From: Nitrososphaeria archaeon
GTDB lineage: Archaea; Thermoproteota; Nitrososphaeria; Geothermarchaeales; JDFR-13
DNA length: 9,917 nucleotides
Assembly (NCBI GenBank): GCA_027000765.1
Contig: JALTNJ010000248.1
Span: 1 to 9,917, forward strand
Direction of reading: 5' to 3'
In this document: positions 1 through 6,723 of the stretch, one piece after another
How the letters are laid out: the number at the start of each line of letters is the position of its first letter
How positions within the stretch are numbered: the stretch's first letter is position 1
Made by a program: the position numbers and the translations under genes
The notes under the pieces: model-generated
Databases searched by the model: none
Told to the model about the DNA's origin: nothing
What the model saw: only the letters and a program-made list of their open reading frames with translations

Positions 1-156
1 GCAATGTATTTAGTCAAGATGTTCAGACTGATGAAGTCATATCATCTCTTTACGAATTATATTCCTGTATCCGCTATTACTCTAGATAATATGGATCTCT
101 TAATTCAGGCTATATCAAGAGTTTTATTTAGGGGCGACGAGTATTTAGAGTTATGA
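1..156 (+). CDS. C-terminal fragment of a probable GPN-loop-type small GTPase (gene starts before the window)
   Basis: An open frame runs from the first base to a TGA at 154-156 and encodes the last 51 residues of a protein whose start lies outside the window. The visible tail contains YIPVSA followed by a helix (DNMDLLIQAISRVL) and a final GDEYLEL. The PVSA tetrad followed by an amphipathic helix is the usual look of the G5 loop and last helix of P-loop GTPases, and the acidic GDEY-type ending recalls archaeal GPN-loop GTPases (XAB1/PAB0955 family). No nucleotide-binding P-loop can be seen because it would lie upstream, so the family name is an inference. The TGA overlaps the first ATG of the next gene (ATGA), which suggests coupled translation and a shared operon. 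It could instead be another GTPase or an unrelated protein. Confidence 0.5.
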   Translation, partial: AMYLVKMFRLMKSYHLFTNYIPVSAITLDNMDLLIQAISRVLFRGDEYLEL

Positions 157-821
157 GGATTATGAGTCATCCTTCACTGATGTCGGTGGATCAAGCTTTC
201 AATCTACTTAAGAAGTATGGCATTCCAGTTCCACCTTACCTGATAGTCCAATCTTCCAAAGAGTTGATAGATAGAAGAGATGAAATTCAATATCCCGTTG
301 TAGTGAAAGTCATATCTAATGAGATTGTTCATAAGACAGAAGCAGGAGCGGTGAGACTAAACATCTTGAACTACTCCTCTTTAGTAAATGTCATGAAGGA
401 GTTTGAGAAACGATTCAGTAGGATAGCAAAAGGCTTTTTAATTCAAAAAATGGTTGATAAAGGAGTTGAATTAACCATAGGTGGTGTGAGAGACCCCGTC
501 TTCGGGCCTTTAGTAATGTTTGGTTCTGGAGGGATTTTCATAGAATTATTTAAAGATGTGTCCTTTAGATTGGCCCCTGTTGATCGTCAAGAGGCTCTTG
601 ATCTCATTAAGGAGACAAAAGTTTATAGGTTATTACAAGGGTTTAGAGGCCTACCTAAGGTAGATATATATAAAGTTGTAAATTTAATTATAAAGGTGTC
701 AAATCTTATATGGGACAATAAAAATATTAGTGAGTTGGACATTAATCCACTTATAGTTGGTGATGATTTCGAATATGCGGTGGATGTTAGAATAGTATTG
801 GAAGAGGAAGAGACAAAATGA
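153..821 (+). CDS. acdB: ADP-forming acetyl/acyl-CoA synthetase beta subunit (ATP-grasp domain)
   Basis: This 222-residue protein matches the stand-alone beta subunit of archaeal ADP-forming acyl-CoA synthetases, which together with an alpha subunit convert acyl-CoA, ADP and phosphate to acid, CoA and ATP in the cytoplasm. Visible family features are KYGIPVPPY near residue 21, VVVKV (49-53), VHKTEAGAV (59-67) with His60 as the likely phospho-relay histidine, the glycine-rich stretch VELTIGGVRDPVFGPL plus FGSGG (105-127), and ELDINPL (194-200). The length fits archaeal beta subunits, which are about 230 residues. ATG 153 overlaps the stop of the preceding gene. A second ATG at 162 (MSHPSL) is an equally plausible start, and neither has an ideally spaced ribosome site. 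Its stop overlaps the next start (ATGA at 818-821). No alpha subunit lies next to it here, so the substrate cannot be told. Confidence 0.88.
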   Translation: MRIMSHPSLMSVDQAFNLLKKYGIPVPPYLIVQSSKELIDRRDEIQYPVVVKVISNEIVHKTEAGAVRLNILNYSSLVNVMKEFEKRFSRIAKGFLIQKMVDKGVELTIGGVRDPVFGPLVMFGSGGIFIELFKDVSFRLAPVDRQEALDLIKETKVYRLLQGFRGLPKVDIYKVVNLIIKVSNLIWDNKNISELDINPLIVGDDFEYAVDVRIVLEEEETK

Positions 822-1702
822 GTAAGGAAGTGGTTGATGTCGATCAAGTGCTTGCAGAGCTCAAGGAAATAATGGAAAAGCTTGATCCATTATACAGAGA
901 GTACCGCCAATATAGAGACCGTATAAAGCATCTACGTGCAGAGAGAAGGGAGGTAACACAGAAGCTTAATGAGAAGATTGATGAGATCGTTGCTAATACA
1001 GAGAAACTTAAGAAGATGAGGAGAGAATTAAGCTATGCACGTTACGAAGTTAAACTAATTAACGACGAGCTTAGAAATATTCGTAACCGACTAAATGAAA
1101 TTCGTGAGATTCTAAGTAATAGACCTAGACTAACAAATAGATCTGCCGAGGCACTTAGAAAAGAACTTGAGCGGCTGGAGCTGGAGTATGAAACAAGGGA
1201 TCTAGATCCTCGTCGTGAAAAAAGATTATTGGAAAAAATAAAGCATATGCAGGAAGCTCTTACAGAATATGAAAGATATGTGACTGCAAGGGAGGAGAGA
1301 GGCGAGCTCTATCAAAAGAGGAGTGAGCTTATCGAGCAAAAAGAAGCTCTTATAGAGAAGATTGAATCTCTTAAAAAGGAAATTGGAGAGTTAAGTGAAA
1401 GTGTTGATAAGCTTAAAGAGGAGGCGGCTTCTTTACAGAAGAAGAAAATGGAGTTAGAAGAGGAGATCAGTCAGCTTATGAATAAGGTTAATGTACTAGA
1501 TGAGAAGATGCGTCCTCTGAGAACGAGACGTGATGAAATACTAAATAAATTCGGTATTAGAGGTCATAATCTAACATTTGAACAGATTAGTAAGATTATT
1601 AAAGATCGTTCGGCGGTATTGGAAAGAGCACTTAAGAAGTATCAGAAAGGCCGATTTACATTTGAAGAATTCATTGCCTTAGCAAAACACGGTTTAATTT
1701 AA
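818..1702 (+). CDS. COG1340-type long coiled-coil protein
   Basis: The protein has 294 residues, almost all in charged Leu/Glu/Lys/Arg heptads. Two long coiled-coil arms (about 10-100 and 155-240) are separated by a less regular stretch, with a conserved-looking DPRREKRLLEKI segment near 133-144. The C-terminal end folds differently: FGIRGHNLTFEQ then a last helix with RFTFEEFIALAKHG. This layout fits the archaeal COG1340 family, often labelled 'phosphoserine phosphatase' in databases. I see no HAD-type DxDxT motif, so that name is not supported. The function is unknown; a structural or scaffold role is only an inference. The ATG at 818 overlaps the acdB stop and is preceded by GAGG at 804-807, a good ribosome site. 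The next gene follows after 19 bases. Confidence 0.8.
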   Translation: MSKEVVDVDQVLAELKEIMEKLDPLYREYRQYRDRIKHLRAERREVTQKLNEKIDEIVANTEKLKKMRRELSYARYEVKLINDELRNIRNRLNEIREILSNRPRLTNRSAEALRKELERLELEYETRDLDPRREKRLLEKIKHMQEALTEYERYVTAREERGELYQKRSELIEQKEALIEKIESLKKEIGELSESVDKLKEEAASLQKKKMELEEEISQLMNKVNVLDEKMRPLRTRRDEILNKFGIRGHNLTFEQISKIIKDRSAVLERALKKYQKGRFTFEEFIALAKHGLI

Positions 1703-1721
1703 ATCTTTTTAAGGGAGACCT

Positions 1722-2870
1722 ATGAAGAATGAAGAGAAGAGGGGGTTTGTATCGAAAAGGACTTTGATTCTGAATGTAGATAGAGATAATGATATAGGTG
1801 TTAAAGCAGGGGTAGAAACTCCTCTTATAGGAAAAGAGGCATTGTTGGATGCGGCTGTTAAACTATTGTTAAATGATCCTGAGGAAGCAGATGGAAACGC
1901 GTTATTTGCAGCTGTAAAAATATATGAGTCGTATGAAGTTGAAGAAGGAGAGGAAAAGGAGGTAGCTGCCATAACGGGTAGCGAAGTTGGAGGGATAGAA
2001 GCAGACCGGAAGCTGATTAGAGAGCTAAATGAGGTATTAGACCGTTTTCCTGCTGATAATATAATTCTTGTGACAGACGGCTTTGCTGACGAGGAAGTTA
2101 TTCCAATTATAGATTCAAGAGTTCCTATAATGTCTATTCAACACGTAGTCGTGAAGCATAGTGAGAGTGTAGAGGAAACATATGCAATTTTAGGTAGATA
2201 CTTAAAAATGTTATGGAACGAGATGCCATATAGGATGTATTTCGTTGCTCTCCCGGGTATAATAGTCACAATACTGGGAATCTTGATGTTTCTACAGTTA
2301 ACAGGCGTTGCTATAGCGTTTACATTTATAATTGCTGGTATCGCTATGATCGTTAAAGGCTTTGGTGTAGACGATTATATATCCAACCTCTCTAAGGCGC
2401 CTTTTTCAGAGTATATCCGTTTAGCTTCATACGTGATTTCATTTATATCGCTTTTTGTAGGACTCTATCTGTCTTACCTATCTATAGCTGTCCTTCCAGA
2501 ATTTAAGATTGTCATGGAGAATCCAAGTCTCTTATGGGAGCATGGCGTCCAAATATTAACTAGTTTTATGCCGCCGTTTTTACTAACCATACTAGTAACT
2601 ATGTTCATATATGTACTAGGACTATCCCTGTACTGTTTCGTAACAGAGAGATATTACCGGATAATTAGGTATCTTCTTCTCCTTGAAGCAACACTTATCA
2701 TATACATTGCAGGAAACGAGGCTAATAGGGTGTTGATAGAGCCTAAATATGGTTTTTCCAATCTCATCATATTTATCTCCATCGGCTTACTAATACTATC
2801 AGTCACCATAATAATAGTGTATCTGCTTGCAAAGAAGAGGCGACAGGAAATTGAAAGTGAAGTTATATAG
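1722..2870 (+). CDS. DUF373 family integral membrane protein
   Basis: This 382-residue protein has a soluble N-terminal half and a membrane-embedded C-terminal half. The soluble part carries the DUF373 (COG2237) hallmarks: LNVDRDNDIGVKAG (17-30), NDPEEADGNALFAAVKIYE (51-69) and VTDGFADEEVIPIIDSR (117-133), followed by IQHVVVKHSESVEETY. About six membrane helices can be read at roughly 171-191, 194-213, 235-256, 280-307, 315-334 and 346-370. It ends in a basic KKRR and an acidic tail. There is no signal peptide, so the N-terminal half is probably cytoplasmic. The ATG is preceded by GGGAG at 1713-1717. The function is not established. The 3' end overlaps the cis-prenyltransferase gene, which makes a link to polyprenyl-phosphate lipid carriers an attractive inference, nothing more. 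The conserved aspartates suggest a nucleotide or metal site. Confidence 0.85.
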   Translation: MKNEEKRGFVSKRTLILNVDRDNDIGVKAGVETPLIGKEALLDAAVKLLLNDPEEADGNALFAAVKIYESYEVEEGEEKEVAAITGSEVGGIEADRKLIRELNEVLDRFPADNIILVTDGFADEEVIPIIDSRVPIMSIQHVVVKHSESVEETYAILGRYLKMLWNEMPYRMYFVALPGIIVTILGILMFLQLTGVAIAFTFIIAGIAMIVKGFGVDDYISNLSKAPFSEYIRLASYVISFISLFVGLYLSYLSIAVLPEFKIVMENPSLLWEHGVQILTSFMPPFLLTILVTMFIYVLGLSLYCFVTERYYRIIRYLLLLEATLIIYIAGNEANRVLIEPKYGFSNLIIFISIGLLILSVTIIIVYLLAKKRRQEIESEVI

Positions 2871-3642
2871 ACTGCTGCATTTACTAGGAATATATAAAGT
2901 ATATGAGAAATGGCTGTACCATCAGATTAAGAACAATAACATGCCTAACCATATAGGAATCATCCTTGATGGCAATAGACGATGGGCGAGGGAACATGGA
3001 TATGCTAAGTGGTATGGACATAAAGTTGGGGCAGGGAAACTCCGTAACGTAATTAAGTGGGCACGTGAATTTGGAATAAAATATCTGACGGTCTTCGCCT
3101 TATCAACCGAAAACTTTAATCGGGATCCAGATGAAGTAAAATGGTTTATGAATCTCCTAAAGGAAGAACTGGAGAAGGCTTTGGATGACGATGATATTAT
3201 GAGACATTCTATCAAGTTTAAATTTATTGGTGATTTAAGCAGGTTTCCTGAGGAGATTAGAGAGAAAATCCATATGCTCGAGGAAAAAACAAAGGAAAAT
3301 GGATCTATTGTCGTTAATGTCGCTCTTGCATATGGTGGTAAATGGGACATCGTCAACGCTACTAGGAAAATTGTGGAGGCAGTTAAGAAGGGAGAGCTTG
3401 ATGTTGATGATATTACGTATGACACATATCAAAGGTATCTTGCTACGTCACACCTACCTAATCAAGATGTGGATTTGATATTAAGAACAGGCGGTGAGAT
3501 GCGTTTAAGTAACTTTCTATTATGGCAGGCAGCATATAGCGAATTAGTTTTTCTAGATGTCTTCTGGCCGGAGTTTAGGAAAATTGATTTTATGAGGGCT
3601 TTGAGGATCTATCAACAACGTCATAGACGATTTGGAAAATAA
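2851..3642 (+). CDS. uppS: Cis-prenyltransferase (polyprenyl/undecaprenyl diphosphate synthase family)
   Basis: The enzyme adds isopentenyl diphosphate units in cis configuration to a short allylic primer, giving the long polyprenyl diphosphate that becomes the dolichol-type carrier for archaeal glycosylation. With the TTG start at 2851 it has 263 residues. Motifs are GIILDGNRRWA (35-45) with Asp40 as the catalytic/magnesium residue, YGHKVGAGKL, FALSTENFNR, LAYGGKWDI, and DLILRTGGEMRLSNFLLWQ followed by AAYSEL (208-232), all classic for the family. The start is uncertain. TTG 2851 and GTG 2857 (preceded by AGGA at 2845-2848) both fit archaeal homologues, while TTG 2827 adds an unlikely basic extension. 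Either way the gene begins inside the end of the DUF373 gene, so they are probably translationally coupled. It converges on the next gene, with only four bases between stops. Confidence 0.93.
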   Translation: MKVKLYRLLHLLGIYKVYEKWLYHQIKNNNMPNHIGIILDGNRRWAREHGYAKWYGHKVGAGKLRNVIKWAREFGIKYLTVFALSTENFNRDPDEVKWFMNLLKEELEKALDDDDIMRHSIKFKFIGDLSRFPEEIREKIHMLEEKTKENGSIVVNVALAYGGKWDIVNATRKIVEAVKKGELDVDDITYDTYQRYLATSHLPNQDVDLILRTGGEMRLSNFLLWQAAYSELVFLDVFWPEFRKIDFMRALRIYQQRHRRFGK

Positions 3643-3646
3643 GTTG

Positions 3647-4648
3647 TTAATAAAGCTTCCATATCTCGTCCTTTTCTTGTCTAGGTAATGCCCTCTCCCC
3701 ACTCTTATCGACTAATATCCTCTTCTCTCTATCTTTAATTACTTCACCGATCACCGTCGCTTTTACACCCTTCTTCATTAGATATTCTCTTATAGTATCA
3801 GCATAATCCCTCTCTACTGTAAACAGAAGCGTACCCGAACTCAATAATAAGTATGGATTTACTTCCAACGCATTACATATAGCAATAGTTGTTTTATCAA
3901 CAGGTATGTCATCGAGGAATATTTTTAATCCTGTCTTTGAAGCGTCAGCAATTTCATTCAAAGCCGTAAATATACCGCCTTCTGTTGGATCATGCATAGA
4001 ATGTATTCTTTCTCTAAATTTCTCCAATAATATCCGTCCCTCAGGATATATAGATGTCTTATAGATCATCTTCTTTGCTTTCTTTATAATTGAGGCAGAT
4101 ACTCCTCTATCTCTGAGCTTTTCTTCATGATCATATGCGATCACTGCAGTTCCCTCTATAGCAGCTGTCTTGGTCATCATCACTACGTCACCAGGTTCGG
4201 CGCCTCCAGAGGTAATATACTTATCGGTTACCCCAATTGCTGTGCCTACTATTATTGGGCTTTCTAAATATGGCGTTACTTCTGTATGTCCCCCCACTAT
4301 CTGCATCTTCATTTTCTTCGCGTTTCTATGCATATCTCCAATAATCTCATCCAACATTTCTATTGTTATATCTCTAGGTAAAAGGATCGTGGACAAAAAC
4401 CACCTTGGTAAAGCCCCAGATGCAATCACGTCATTAGTTGTTATATGAATCGAAAGCATTCCAATCAGATTAGTAGCTGCTGTAATAGGATCTGTAGATA
4501 TAACAATATATTTATCACCAACACGAGTTACAGCAGAGTCTATACCTATTCCCGATCCGATGACAACATCCTCCCTTCTATATCCAGATTTGGGCAATAT
4601 TCTCTCCAATAAGATATCGGGAGGAACCTTACCCGTCGGCAATTTCAT
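3647..4648 (-). CDS. HypE-like / AIR-synthase-related (PurM superfamily) protein
   Basis: From the ATG at 4648 this is a 333-residue protein of the PurM/HypE/ThiL superfamily of ATP-binding enzymes. Visible motifs are GSGIGIDSAV (31-40), STDPI (51-55), TNDVIASGALPRWFL (71-85), IVGGHTEV (117-124), a glycine/proline turn AEPGD (150-154) and MHDPTEGG (218-225). These match HypE-type proteins most closely. True HypE ends in a PRIC-type cysteine tail that carries the carbamoyl/cyano group. Here the end is DEIWKLY, so a role in hydrogenase maturation is unlikely and the substrate is unknown. An in-frame ATG at 4738 would add 30 residues unlike the family and would overlap the purA start, so I reject it. 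A TATA-like site at 4675-4682 puts transcription start almost at the chosen ATG. Confidence 0.82.
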   Translation of the reverse strand: MKLPTGKVPPDILLERILPKSGYRREDVVIGSGIGIDSAVTRVGDKYIVISTDPITAATNLIGMLSIHITTNDVIASGALPRWFLSTILLPRDITIEMLDEIIGDMHRNAKKMKMQIVGGHTEVTPYLESPIIVGTAIGVTDKYITSGGAEPGDVVMMTKTAAIEGTAVIAYDHEEKLRDRGVSASIIKKAKKMIYKTSIYPEGRILLEKFRERIHSMHDPTEGGIFTALNEIADASKTGLKIFLDDIPVDKTTIAICNALEVNPYLLLSSGTLLFTVERDYADTIREYLMKKGVKATVIGEVIKDREKRILVDKSGERALPRQEKDEIWKLY

Positions 4649-4736
4649 GAGTAATACACCTAATCTTAAGTCACATATAAAACAAGATATTTTAGAGTGA
4701 CTTATTATAATATTAAAGTTGTGGTGATTTAGAACC
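4649..4736. promoter_or_regulatory. Shared divergent promoter region between the HypE-like gene and purA
   Basis: This 88-base AT-rich gap separates two genes read in opposite directions. On the minus strand, TTTATATG (plus positions 4675-4682) is a good archaeal TATA box. Allowing about 26 bases to the start site places transcription start near 4652, giving an almost leaderless message for the HypE-like gene. On the plus strand, ATATTTTA (4687-4694) or TATTATAA (4703-4710) could serve purA. The first leaves room for the ribosome site at 4723-4727 in the leader and is therefore preferred. The two core promoters sit side by side and may interfere or be co-regulated. Assignments rest on spacing and consensus only. 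Confidence 0.5.
4723..4727 (+). promoter_or_regulatory. Ribosome binding site of purA
   Basis: GGTGA lies nine bases before the ATG at 4737 and complements the 3' end of archaeal 16S rRNA. It fixes the purA start and implies a leadered transcript, in contrast to the near-leaderless gene on the other side of the same gap. Confidence 0.6.
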
Positions 4737-5753
4737 ATGCTTTCTATTGTAATAGACGGTTTCTTCGGCGATACTGGTAAAGGTAAAGTAATCTCCTATT
4801 TAGCGATTAAAGACAATCTCGATATAGCCGTTAGGGGAGGAGTTGGGCCAAACGCTGGTCATACCGTGGTATATAAAGGCAAAACCTACAAATTAAGACA
4901 GATACCAAGTGCCTTCTTAAATGAAAATACTCGTTTATTGATAGGTGCTGGAGTATTAGTTAACCCATCCATCTTCCTTAAGGAAGTTGAGTTAACTAGT
5001 ACTAAAGGAAGGGCTTTCATGGATTTCCAGACAGGTATTATAGAAGAGAAGCACATAGAGGAAGACCGCTCAAGTGAATATTTGAGGGGGAAGATAGGAA
5101 CCACTGGAACTGGATGTGGACCTGCCATGAAGGACAGGGTATTGAGGGTCCTTAAACTGGCTAAAGACTATCCAGAGCTAAGTGAGTTTCTCGTGGATGT
5201 AGCATATGAAGTTAACGAAGCGATAGATCATGATAAAAATGTGCTTCTCGAAGGCACGCAAGGAACTTTTCTATCGCTCTATCACGGTACATATCCTTAT
5301 GTAACTTCGAAGGATGTTACTGCAGCCTCTATCTGTGCAGACGTAGGAGTAGGGCCTAAGAAAGTCGATGAAATCATACTTGTCCTAAAGTCATATGTTA
5401 CTAGAGTTGGAGGAGGTCCGCTTGAAGGCGAATACAGTGAGGAAGAAGCTGAGCGCCTTGGTGTTTTAGAGATCGCGACTGTTACAGGTAGAAAACGTCG
5501 TGCGGCTCCATTCAACTTCAACTACGCTAAACGCGCTATAATGTTGAATTCACCTACTCAAATAGCGATTACGAAATTAGATGTTTTATTTAAAGATGAT
5601 TTTGGTAAGACACAGTATAATAAGCTAACTAAGGAGGCTAGGGACTTTATTGAAAAAATAGAGAACGAGCTTTCTCTACCAGTTACAATAATAAGTACTG
5701 GTCCTGACGCTATCCAAACAATTGATAGAAGAAAGGAGCTGGGTTTAATCTAG
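4737..5753 (+). CDS. purA: Adenylosuccinate synthetase (short archaeal form)
   Basis: PurA joins IMP and aspartate using GTP to give adenylosuccinate, the first step from IMP to AMP, in the cytoplasm. The 338-residue length is the short archaeal form, against about 430 in bacteria. Key elements are GFFGDTGKGK (8-17) with the catalytic base Asp12, NAGHT (39-43) with catalytic His42, TGTGCGPA (123-130), LEGTQG (171-176), YPYVTS (186-191), TRVGGGPLEGE (222-232), TVTGRKRRAAPFN (248-260) and the guanine-specificity motif TKLDV (279-283). The loop usually reads GDEGKGK; here Glu is replaced by Thr13. The ATG has a well-spaced GGTGA site. The gene is divergent from the HypE-like gene and convergent with the small helical gene that begins the next unit, with ten bases between stops. 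All catalytic residues I can recognise are kept, so it should be active. Confidence 0.95.
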   Translation: MLSIVIDGFFGDTGKGKVISYLAIKDNLDIAVRGGVGPNAGHTVVYKGKTYKLRQIPSAFLNENTRLLIGAGVLVNPSIFLKEVELTSTKGRAFMDFQTGIIEEKHIEEDRSSEYLRGKIGTTGTGCGPAMKDRVLRVLKLAKDYPELSEFLVDVAYEVNEAIDHDKNVLLEGTQGTFLSLYHGTYPYVTSKDVTAASICADVGVGPKKVDEIILVLKSYVTRVGGGPLEGEYSEEEAERLGVLEIATVTGRKRRAAPFNFNYAKRAIMLNSPTQIAITKLDVLFKDDFGKTQYNKLTKEARDFIEKIENELSLPVTIISTGPDAIQTIDRRKELGLI

Positions 5754-5763
5754 TTCCTGCCAA

Positions 5764-6117
5764 TTATTTTTTCAGCTTTTTATACTCATTGACGATGTAC
5801 TCTCTAATTATAAATAGCTTCTCTATGAATTCATCATCGAAGTAATCAATCTTCTCGATTCTCTCAACATAGGTAACTGGATTCGGATTGATCTTTTCTC
5901 CCTCTTTATATGTGTAGACCGCTACCTTATTAACTCCCCTCTCCAGTTGACAGTAAAATATAATTTTTTCTATTAGATAAGACGCTTCAAAGATAAGTCT
6001 ATATTTTTTCTTTCTGTCTTTTTCTGCTATATAGGCTTTTAGGGTGGTTTTCAACTTTTCTATATTCTCCTTAATATCCTGTGAAAGAACCGTCTTATTT
6101 TTCATGTTCTCTATCAT
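5764..6117 (-). CDS. Small helical protein of unknown function
   Basis: I do not recognise this 117-residue protein. The first 60 residues look all-helical: an amphipathic helix (about 12-32), then RKKKYRLIFEASYLIEKIIFYCQ (split around residues 35-57). A short polar middle (AVYTYKEGEKINPNPV, 66-81) is followed by two more predicted helices (93-115) ending in KKLKK. It has one cysteine, no signal peptide and no membrane segment. The helical bundle with a tyrosine-rich core loosely recalls HEPN-like or four-helix folds, but no diagnostic motif is present. It is the second gene of a unit, 18 bases after the CBS-zinc-ribbon gene, with a strong ribosome site, so it is very probably a real, co-expressed gene. 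ATG 6105 (MKNK) is a possible alternative start, but the ribosome-site spacing favours 6117. Confidence 0.75.
   Translation of the reverse strand: MIENMKNKTVLSQDIKENIEKLKTTLKAYIAEKDRKKKYRLIFEASYLIEKIIFYCQLERGVNKVAVYTYKEGEKINPNPVTYVERIEKIDYFDDEFIEKLFIIREYIVNEYKKLKK
5767..5781 (+). terminator. Candidate T-rich terminator of purA
   Basis: Just 13 bases after the purA stop the plus strand carries a run of six T (5767-5772) and then five T (5777-5781) separated by CAGC. Archaeal RNA polymerase commonly terminates at such tandem T-runs without a hairpin. The runs lie inside the 3' end of the convergent gene, where on the other strand they encode the terminal Lys-rich residues, so codon content could also explain them. 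Confidence 0.35.
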
Positions 6118-6123
6118 TCTAAA

Positions 6124-6131
6124 CCCCTCTC
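6124..6131 (-). promoter_or_regulatory. Strong ribosome binding site before the small helical gene
   Basis: On the minus strand GAGAGGGG lies six bases before the ATG at 6117, in the short gap after the stop of the CBS-domain gene. It supports both the start choice and the reality of the downstream small gene. Confidence 0.6.
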
Positions 6132-6135
6132 TATG

Positions 6136-6723
6136 CTACTCCTCCTCAGTAGCTATCTCCTCACCAAAGAGGTCAGCAATACAGTCAGGGCAATAATACT
6201 TCCCGTCAACAAATACTAGTCTATCACTCCATACTCCACATCTATCACAATATCCAAGTACAGATGCATTAGCCTTTATCAAGGGTTCTCTCTCGAAAGA
6301 TTCTCTCTGCATGTATGCTTCTATAATATCAGGAAATACTCTAATAATATCCGATGCAGTTATTACTCCAACAAGCTTCCCCTTATATGTTACCCCTATC
6401 AATGATATGTCCTTCCTCGAAAATAGTTTTGTGACTTCAGTTACTGTAGTATCTGCTTTTACAGTCATCAAAGGCTCTCTTGAGAGGTCTGATACTAATG
6501 TATTTTTAGGATCACGTTCCTGAACCAAAACTTCATATATTATAATATCCTTAGTAATTACTCCTAAAACTTCTTTTCCGTCTACTAAGACGAGATGACT
6601 TATGTTATTCTCAAACATTTTCTTAGCAGCCTCAAGTATACTTTCATCTTTGGAAACGAAGACTATTGGGCTGCTCATTATTTCCCGTACTGTAAGATTT
6701 GTAATCTCTTCGTTTATCACCAT
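6136..6723 (-). CDS. Two-CBS-domain protein with C-terminal zinc ribbon
   Basis: This 195-residue protein has a CBS pair and a zinc ribbon. CBS1 spans about 10-66 (TVREIMSSPIVFV, then HLVLVDGKEVLGVITKDII) and CBS2 about 74-130 (EPLMTVKADTTVTEV, then GVTYKGKLVGVITASDII). CBS pairs bind adenine nucleotides such as AMP, ATP or SAM and act as energy or metabolite sensors. The C-terminus holds CDRCG (159-163) and CPDC (178-181), a four-cysteine zinc knuckle, followed by an acidic tail. CBS plus zinc ribbon is a known archaeal arrangement, often proposed to be regulatory or nucleic-acid linked, but the ligand and target are not known here. ATG 6723 is preceded by GGTGA at 6731-6735 with seven bases of spacing. 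It leads a two-gene unit with the small helical gene. Confidence 0.88.
   Translation of the reverse strand: MVINEEITNLTVREIMSSPIVFVSKDESILEAAKKMFENNISHLVLVDGKEVLGVITKDIIIYEVLVQERDPKNTLVSDLSREPLMTVKADTTVTEVTKLFSRKDISLIGVTYKGKLVGVITASDIIRVFPDIIEAYMQRESFEREPLIKANASVLGYCDRCGVWSDRLVFVDGKYYCPDCIADLFGEEIATEEE

Noticed and set aside
818..1702. Phosphoserine phosphatase or SMC/Rad50-type ATPase
   Set aside because: There is no HAD motif, no Walker A or B, and the length is only 294 residues of coiled coil.
2827..2850. TTG start at 2827 for the cis-prenyltransferase
   Set aside because: It only adds a basic stretch lying in the end of the DUF373 gene; homologous archaeal proteins begin near the later TTG/GTG codons at 2851 or 2857.
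2922..3425. 167-residue open frame antisense to uppS
   Set aside because: It is the complement of a well-conserved enzyme gene, has a serine-rich shadow composition and no own ribosome site or family resemblance.
4649..4738. 30-residue N-terminal extension of the HypE-like gene from an ATG at 4738
   Set aside because: The added residues do not resemble the family, would cover the divergent promoter, and would overlap the purA ATG; the TATA box at 4675-4682 favours ATG 4648.
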